From: Synanceia verrucosa
Lineage: Eukaryota; Chordata; Actinopteri; Perciformes; Synanceiidae
Direction of reading: 5' to 3'
DNA length: 64,000 bases
NCBI GenBank assembly: GCA_029721515.1
Contig: CM056568.1
Coordinates: forward strand, 3,531,202-3,595,201
Shown here: in pieces, positions 22,354 through 64,000 of the stretch
Numbering within the stretch: the stretch's first letter is position 1
Layout of the letters: each line of letters begins with the position of its first letter
Notes under the pieces: generated by a model
The model's input: the letters and a program-made list of their open reading frames with translations, nothing else
What the model was told of the DNA's origin: nothing
The model's database searches: none
Made by a program: the position numbers and the translations under genes

Positions 22354-24792
22354 AAATAATAAGGCTCACTCTCTCTCTCTCTTTGGTTTGTCCGCTCTGG
22401 GCTACTGTGGAAACGTGGTGGAGCAACATGGACTGTGTTCCTTATGTAGATATTTAGAGCTCATTCTAAGCTAATGCAACCATTCTTAGCTTCAGATAAA
22501 CTGATAAAAACATAGTTATTGATGTTTATTTCCCATTTCTGATAATAGATCATCTGAAATGTTAAACACTGTTCCTTCAAGACAATGTTTGGGCTCACTA
22601 CTGATCCTAGAAAAGATAGGTTTTAGGGCTGCCTTAAAGAGCGTGAAGTCTTGTCATTATTCAGGATACAAAGCAGTTTGTTGATCTGTTCACGGCCTGA
22701 TTCAGCAGCATTAGCAGCTAAAATAACTTCCAAAATGACTTCCAAAATGGCGTCAGCTGTGGTTGTGAACAAAGCCTCTGTACCATCTGTGCCACTGAAT
22801 GCACATGGACAACATTACATTTTCTAAAAGTACATTACGCAGACACAGTATCACTGGAAAAACATGAAGACTCTCAGAGCTGATGTGTACATAGACACAA
22901 ACACACTAGTACATGCAAACATGGAGAGACAGCCACTAGCAGACGGAGCGTTGGGCTCTGCAGTGCCTGACATCCCAGGCCTTATGTTTACAAGAAGTAA
23001 AAAGTGGAAGTGATCAACTCTGAGGCCTGACTCTCCTCCCCCTGAAGCCTCAGCACCAGGCTATTGCTCTCCAGTCCTGCTCCTTCATTCTCCAGCAACA
23101 CTATGCAATGTCCAACACAGCTTTGACTCTTCTGTGTTTAGGTTTGATAAAGACACTAAAAAACAGACTTTAATGAAACAGCAATGCAGAGAAGAGGATG
23201 AAGAGCCGATGGTGCTGTCTGCCATCTCCAGCTGTTTTGTCTCGTATCTCTGAAGCGCTGCTTATAATATTTATGTCAAACAGGAAATCACAAGTGCCAA
23301 AGACGTCAGACTGCAGGCTGATGTACATACGTTCATTTACATTCCTCATTCTGTGAATTCTACATGACGCCTTAAGTGACCTGATTTATTCTGTTCTGGT
23401 CTTTGTAACGCTTCTGCGAGTCTGTAGTTTCCAAATTCCAGAGTTTTCTGGAAAGAATTCCATAATATTACTAGAATTTGGTAGTTTTTGCAGGATAGGG
23501 ACAATGTTTTTCTTCTATTATGTAAGTTTATGTTCATTTGTCAATCATCTATAATTGGAAACTTCACTCTCTTTTCAGAATTTTGCATGTTCATATGCAC
23601 TCACTAAAATACAGTAAATAAGTTATGCTTCTAGTTATTTAGAATTCATAGTTGAAAGTACCAGTAATCAAACTTTCCAGAAAACTGCCAGGAAATTACA
23701 GACCTAAATTGTTGCCTTTCTTTTTTTTTTTTAAAGTACATACCTATAGATTCATGCATGATAACTTTATTACTGTGCTGCATTTCATTCAATGTCAGCA
23801 AGCAGGAATTCTTAAGCAACAGATAACTTTATTCACACAGCAACGTTTTAGCGGCTGCAAGTGCAAAACCTCTAGCTTCCCCTCGTGGCCAAAATAATCT
23901 GCATAATAATCTGATCATCAGAATCAGTGTTTTGGAAAACGCAGAATCACTGTTCCTCAGTGTCTTCCTCGTTGGTATGTGACTGAGCTGCATGACGCTG
24001 TTTAGAGATAAACAACCACAAGACAACAACAACAAAAAAAACAGCAGGATAGTTGAAGCTGACAGCATGACAGTAGCTCGTAGCTATTACACTTTGCAGA
24101 TAAATGCATGAACGTTGCAAGCTGAATGGTTGCCTTTAAAGCCATGAACATTTCTGATGCTAAACAGTGTGCCTGTCTGCAAGCTGTGTATCCTCCAGAT
24201 ACCTGAAACTTGTCTACTGTTAATATTTATGGAAAATGGGACCTTAAATATGCTCTTCTTTTTAGGCTTCCTCTCTACCTCCCCGTGTTTCTACCTCCTG
24301 CTCCAGTGCATGTTTTAATTTAGTGATGAATTTGGATTTTGAAAAATCAGGAATATTTCTGAAAAGGCTGTTTGCTGTTACCAGCTTGTTTACATGTAAA
24401 ACAGAAAATATAGACAACAAAATACTGAGTTCACCCCGCAGAAATAGGATAAGATCATCAGCAAAGACGTTGTTTTTGATGGAAGTATTTTCTGTGCGTC
24501 CAAAATAACTTTAAATTGAAACTACATATGTGGATATAATATTGTTTTAGATGATTAAGACAGGTGTATGGTGCAGATGGATTCATACCAGGTGTAAATG
24601 GGCCTTGAAACTTTCAGCGGTTGTCTCATTTTCCTCAGACGTGACATGTTGAGTCACATCTTTTCTCCAGCTGGCTTTTTAACCACTGTCTCTAAGAAAA
24701 TGCACTATTTGCACAGACTGTTGTTTTCTTGTGGCGACTCCTTAAATGATCTGCAGTACCACATCATGTGTTGCTTTTCGTCAAATGAATGG

Positions 24793-24798
24793 AATAAA
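24793..24798 (+). terminator. Possible PLD1 poly(A) signal
   Basis: A canonical AATAAA lies about 3.07 kb after the PLD1 stop codon in AT-rich sequence. This is position and motif only, and similar hexamers occur by chance in such DNA. Confidence 0.2.
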
Positions 24799-25418
24799 TA
24801 AATTATGTGATAATAAGTCATTAAAAAGGATCTGGTCTGCATGAAGCATCATGACTTCACCTTCAGTTTTTCACACTACTTTTAGGTTAACCAAATTTAT
24901 AATCTATAACCAGCTGTTTAGCAAGAAGAGTGCTTCACACCAGTATTTAGAACTTTATGTTGGAGAAAGTTGGCAATGCTTTATGTTACAAAGCCATAAT
25001 TTCCAATTTAATCTGGTGTAGAATATAGAGAGGATACTCAGACAGTTATCTTAGACGTTAGTTCAGTGTGGTTGTGCTTTTAACTTTTAAAGGAATCAAA
25101 TTATCACATTAAACTTGCAGAATATGATAAAGATAGCCAGTACAAATAAAACACTTGAACAGCTAATAAATAATACACCTAAGAGACTTTGTTTGTGTTA
25201 GGGGGGACAGTGCTAAGGTGGAAACTTGCAAAAGCATTTGTACAGAATTAAGTTAAATCTGAAATAAATATCTCATATAAATTATCCCTTATCCCTTTTT
25301 TACATTATGCTCATGGTTGTTTCATAAACTGAAAAAAATCCCAAAAAGGATTGCATAAACAAATGTGAAAAAAAACATTAATACTTTGTGAAATATTTCA
25401 TTTTATGGATGTTTTCTG

Positions 25419-25782
25419 GGGCGGCACGGTGGTGTAGTGGTTGCTTTCGCCTCACAGCAAGAAGGTACTGGGTTCGATTCCCGGCCCGGGGCCTTTCTGT
25501 GTGGAGTTTGCATGTTCTCCTCATGTCTGTGTGGGTTCTCTTCGGGTACTCCGGCTTCCTCCCACCATCCAAAAACATGCATGGGGATTAGGTCAATTGG
25601 TTAATTTAAATTGACCGTAGGTGTGAATGTGAGTGTGAGTGGTTGTCTGTCTCTATGTGTCCTGTGATGAACTGGAGACTTGTCCAGGGTGTACCCTGTC
25701 TTTCACCCTAAGACAGCTGGGATAGACTCCAGCCCCCCAAAGACCCTATGAGAGGATAAGAGGTAGAAAGTGGATGGATTGA
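25419..25782 (+). mobile_element. tRNA-derived SINE, copy 3, full length
   Basis: It starts 'gggcggcacggtggtgtagt' and has an A-box-like GTGGTTGC and a B-box-like GGTTCGATTCC, both expected of an RNA polymerase III promoter in a tRNA-derived head. It ends in TGGATGGATTGATGGA. Flanking 13-bp repeats at 25406-25418 and 25783-25795 differ at one base, which fits LINE-driven target-site duplication. It is the most complete 5' end among the copies. Confidence 0.8.
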
Positions 25783-26633
25783 TGGATTTTTTCTGCCGAA
25801 TAAGCTATGTAAAAACGTATACAACAATTAAACAAGACATGACTCTGCTTTGCTGCTGTGAGCACACTAATGAAAACATTTATATATTCAGTGTCTTTGG
25901 GCAAAAATGCAATAGACAGAGGAAGATAAAAATCACTACAGGAATATTTCAATGGAATAAACATTTTATCCTGCAGATCTGTTTGAGTCTTCATCTTTCA
26001 CATCTCTTTCATCCCTCCTCTGTTCTCACTGAATACTTCTCTCTCTCTTTGCAGTTTTTTTTTCCAGGATGTCACCAGGATGAAAACACGTCACTGATGC
26101 AAATGAAGACAGCTTTGTCCTCAGAAAACCTCCACCGTCCTAAATTCCTCCCTTCTGCAGCTCTCATTTATGCCACTCGATGGCGCCACAAAAACATTAA
26201 AAAAACATGCTTGTTTGCACAAATTTTGAATTCAGTTTTCTTGATCTCTTGACCTTTTTGTCTCAAGAACTGTCTCCATCCAACACCTGACCTGATCATG
26301 ACATCAGCAGATGACCTCTCTGGTGTCTGGATGACAGTGAATCTGACCAGGACAGTGGAGGCTGTCATCGTAGCACATCAATCTGAATTACATGTGAACC
26401 ATTATATTTTCATAGCTCAGATACTTAACATGTACTGTCCATGTCATTCTATTCAATGTGTATCCTTTTGCACTACTGCATTTACAGAAACACTCATACT
26501 TACCTGTATATTGTATGTTGATGATCATGATGATCATGTGACCAATATTATCATGATATATGAAAATTTGGAAAAAATAAAATTCATGCTATTTAATGCT
26601 TAAATAGATTATAGAGTGTGGGGAGGTGAAGAG

Positions 26634-26910
26634 AGTATTACACAACTATGGGAATAAGAGGATCGCTGGTTCAAGTCCAGGTCGAACCAAGCCTGGCACT
26701 GCCGAGGTGCCCTTGAGCAAGGCACCGAACCGCCAACTGCTCGGTGCACCTGGATACGAGGCAGCCCCCTCACTCTGACACCTCTCTTCTACTGCATGTG
26801 CATGTGTGTTTCATAACCTGTGTGTGATGTGCAACTGAAAAATACTAACAGAGTGAAAGCTGTAATTTCCCCATTGAGGGATTAATAAAGTAAATCTTCT
26901 TCTTCTTCTA
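26634..26910 (+). mobile_element. Second tRNA-derived SINE family
   Basis: The head contains GGTTCAAGTCCAGGTCG, a B-box-like motif. The body contains the conserved 'gtgcccttgagcaaggcacc' block found in many fish SINEs. The tail reads 'ccccattgagggattaataa' and then a CTT repeat. The tail resembles the LINE ends at 14247 and 4960, as expected if the SINE borrows LINE machinery. Confidence 0.65.
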
Positions 26911-27115
26911 TCTACAACATATTTTTGACCTATCTTTGTTAAACTTTCTATCTTCTTGTTAAACTTGTGAGCATCACAGAAGGCAGGAATATTTGGTGTC
27001 AACATCCTGTTGGCCATGTAGAATACGTCTATGTCTTTGAAGTTCTTTATACTCTTAATATCATACCAGAAAATTTACTTTCAGGCTTTGGGATCTCAGT
27101 AAGTGTTTGTGTGAT

Positions 27116-27144
27116 TCTATCTATCTATCTATCTATCTATCTAT
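27116..27144. repeat. (CTAT)n microsatellite
   Basis: About seven CTAT units. Confidence 0.85.
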
Positions 27145-28379
27145 AACATTCAGTGTCTTGGTTTCTCTTATTTACATGCAGTTCACACTAATATTTCAGA
27201 GTGTGATCACAGGTATGATCCTAAAAACAGATTGTAGGTGACACAGGAATCTCAGCTGCAGAAACGTTTAAAAACAGCAGGACATGTAAGATCAGGACTG
27301 AGCCTTCAAGCATCTGCCTCTGCACGCTCTGAAGCCTCGGGGTGGAGTTGCTGTATGGGTAGGGAAGGCACAGTTCCCGAAAAGTTGTGCTGTGAAAAGT
27401 GCCATCAGAAGAGTGGCAGGGAACATTTTCTGTGCGGCTGGTAAAGTGTGGATTCATCTGAAGGGAATTTGTGTTGAGCACTCAGAGCCAAGCACCAGAT
27501 GTCATTTTTCATAAATATTAACCAGTAAAATTTGAATATAGTTTAGCAACAGTGATTTCTGTTCTTGTGGTGTTTCCAGAATTAATAACAACTCTTTTAA
27601 CTGTCTAGAAATGTTCCATCTGCTGCACAACAAAACACATTTTCAAATCCAACCAGTCGCACGTTTTTCAAGTCTCCATGCTTCATTTGTGAAGCCAAAT
27701 TAAAACTGTACTCCAAAGAGAGGATGCAAATAGACTAAAAAAAAGTCAAATTTGTGTTTTCCATATTGTCAATCTGAAGCAGGTGTGTAATTATCATTGG
27801 GTAATTAGTTGGACAGGATTTCAAACATAATGGCTCCAAAGGTGGAAGGAAGTGGCACACGTCATGCATCTCTTCAAGTTACAGCTAGACGTAGAGAAAT
27901 CACTGCATCCACCAAAGTGACATGAACAAGAGGAAAAAGGACAAACCTAATTATGTCCGTTCCTGTTAAATCGTTTTATACAAAATAATGCATTATGTTC
28001 TGATTGCACAAAAACAGCATAAAGTGATGTAACATCCAGCTGCCTAAAAACAAGTATTTCTTATCATGCTCCAGATGGAGTAATGTTTCATCCAGGTTAG
28101 AGGAGTCTGATGATTCTGCAGTAGGTTTCTTTGGATGACTGGAAGACATGCAGACATGAGGGCCACAAACTAGAGCAGGACTGATCAGAGGGCACTGATG
28201 TCACCACTTAAGTGTCCCTCTGATGTGACATTAAGACATAGATGAAGCATGAACATGTCCCATCAGGGTTCCTGACAGTTCAGGATGTCAGACTGAGCCC
28301 TGCAGCTCGAGACCTGACCGGTCACCGCTTAGTTTTGCTCTTATTAATAACCTGCCATACAGGATCAGATGTGGGGAGA

Positions 28380-28893
28380 GAGAGAGACATTGTGGGCGGC
28401 TCTGTCTGTAGCGCAGCCTCCTCTCAGGCCACTCCCGTGAAGCGCGCTGCTGTTCCGCCCCACAGACGGACGCACGGACGGTGTGTGCTCGCTCTCAGTG
28501 CGCCTCTGCTGCTGTGCGCTCCTGCTGCTCTTTGGCTATCTCTGTGCGCGTGCGTGCCCCCACCCCCCACCCCCCTCCAGTCCTCTCCCGTCCTGTCCAG
28601 ACTGGATGAGGTGGAGGTATGTAGCACCGGAGTCGCCGCGCCGCGCCACGCCGAGCAGCATGTAGCACCTGGAGTACCGTGCACATCGCCTCCCTGTGCG
28701 TCTTCTGGAGCGCCTCATTTCACCGCCTACACGAGGAATTTTGGGGATTTTTTGTTCGTGGGGGTGGGCGGGTGGGGGGATGTATTTATTTTAGAGGAGT
28801 GTTCGTGCGCGTTCATCCCCGCAGCTCTGCACCTCTCGGTCGATGGTCGTTGAGGAAGCTTCCATCTTGAGTCCCGTATCTACCGAGAGCACT
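28380..28893 (+). promoter_or_regulatory. tnik: Probable TNIK CpG-rich promoter and 5' UTR
   Basis: The sequence changes from AT-rich to GC-rich near 28380 and stays CpG-dense to about 29360. It contains a GC-box-like CCGCCCC near 28455 and repeated CGCG and GCGC words. I see no clear TATA box, as is usual for CpG-island promoters. An upstream open frame of 203 codons (28242-28853) ends before the TNIK start. The exact transcription start cannot be read from sequence alone. Confidence 0.5.
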
Positions 28894-63976
<35,083 letters not shown>

Positions 63977-64000
63977 GTGAGACAGAGACACCCTCACCAT

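Larger units (their letters stand above)
21720..28380. other. PLD1 3' flank and PLD1-TNIK intergenic region
   Basis: I recognise no gene in this 6.7 kb. The first part must hold the PLD1 3' UTR. An AATAAA at 24793-24798 is one possible poly(A) signal, although the resulting 3-kb UTR cannot be confirmed. The rest holds an AT-rich trinucleotide run (22323-22351), two SINEs (25419-25782 and 26634-26910) and a CTAT microsatellite (27116-27144). The open frames are short and have no family resemblance. Confidence 0.6.

Noticed and set aside
25480..25500. tRNA gene
   Set aside because: The box A and B motifs belong to SINE heads. No cloverleaf with an acceptor stem and anticodon arm could be formed as a functional tRNA.
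25388..25591. Open frame containing RWCSGCFRLTARRYWVRFP
   Set aside because: It is translation of the tRNA-like head of the SINE. The same peptide-like text appears at the other copies (7481-7666 and 60120-60308).
28242..28853. 203-codon open frame upstream of TNIK
   Set aside because: It lies in the CpG island where stop codons are rare, has Pro/Cys/Ala-rich low complexity, overlaps other open frames on both strands and resembles no family. It is at most an upstream open frame.

Overview
The window is vertebrate nuclear DNA, almost certainly from a ray-finned (teleost) fish. It has long split genes with GT-AG introns, dense CA/GT microsatellites, and fish-type SINE, LINE, MITE and Tc1-like remnants. 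There is no sign of prokaryotic organisation. The two host genes recognised lie head to tail on the + strand.

Gene 1 (3420-21719) is a complete phospholipase D1 (PLD1) coding region. I assembled 25 coding exons whose splice phases all agree, giving about 1037 residues. These cover the PX domain, the PH domain, the first HKD half-site, a short variable loop, the second HKD half-site and the conserved C-terminal tail. An in-frame stop 12 nt upstream of the ATG fixes the start. Bases 1-3387 are upstream or first-intron sequence with repeats.

Gene 2 (28894 to beyond the right edge) is TNIK, a GCK-IV/Ste20 kinase. I assembled 27 in-phase coding exons: the complete kinase domain, the Glu/Arg/Gln-rich coiled coil, the Ser/Pro-rich intermediate region and the segment leading into the citron-homology (CNH) domain. 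The CNH domain itself lies off the window. A CpG-rich promoter and 5' UTR region precedes exon 1. Two of the cassette exons known in mammalian TNIK (29 and 8 residues), and the shared 39-residue part of a third, are recognisable here. Two further candidates are not expected from the mammalian gene as I know it: an Arg/Ser-rich exon with nested donors (50661-51008) and a 9-nt microexon (56658-56666).

Between the genes (21720-28380) I see no third gene, only SINEs, microsatellites and a possible PLD1 poly(A) signal. PLD1 makes phosphatidic acid and TNIK is a Rap2/Wnt-pathway kinase. They are also neighbours in human 3q26, so the arrangement is conserved synteny rather than an operon. The introns hold at least four copies plus one fragment of one tRNA-derived SINE, three with target-site duplications. 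They also hold a second SINE sharing its tail with a LINE, several MITEs, a deleted Tc1-like transposon and a truncated LINE that abuts a TNIK splice acceptor. I found no self-contained novel system. The most interesting signals concern alternative splicing of TNIK.
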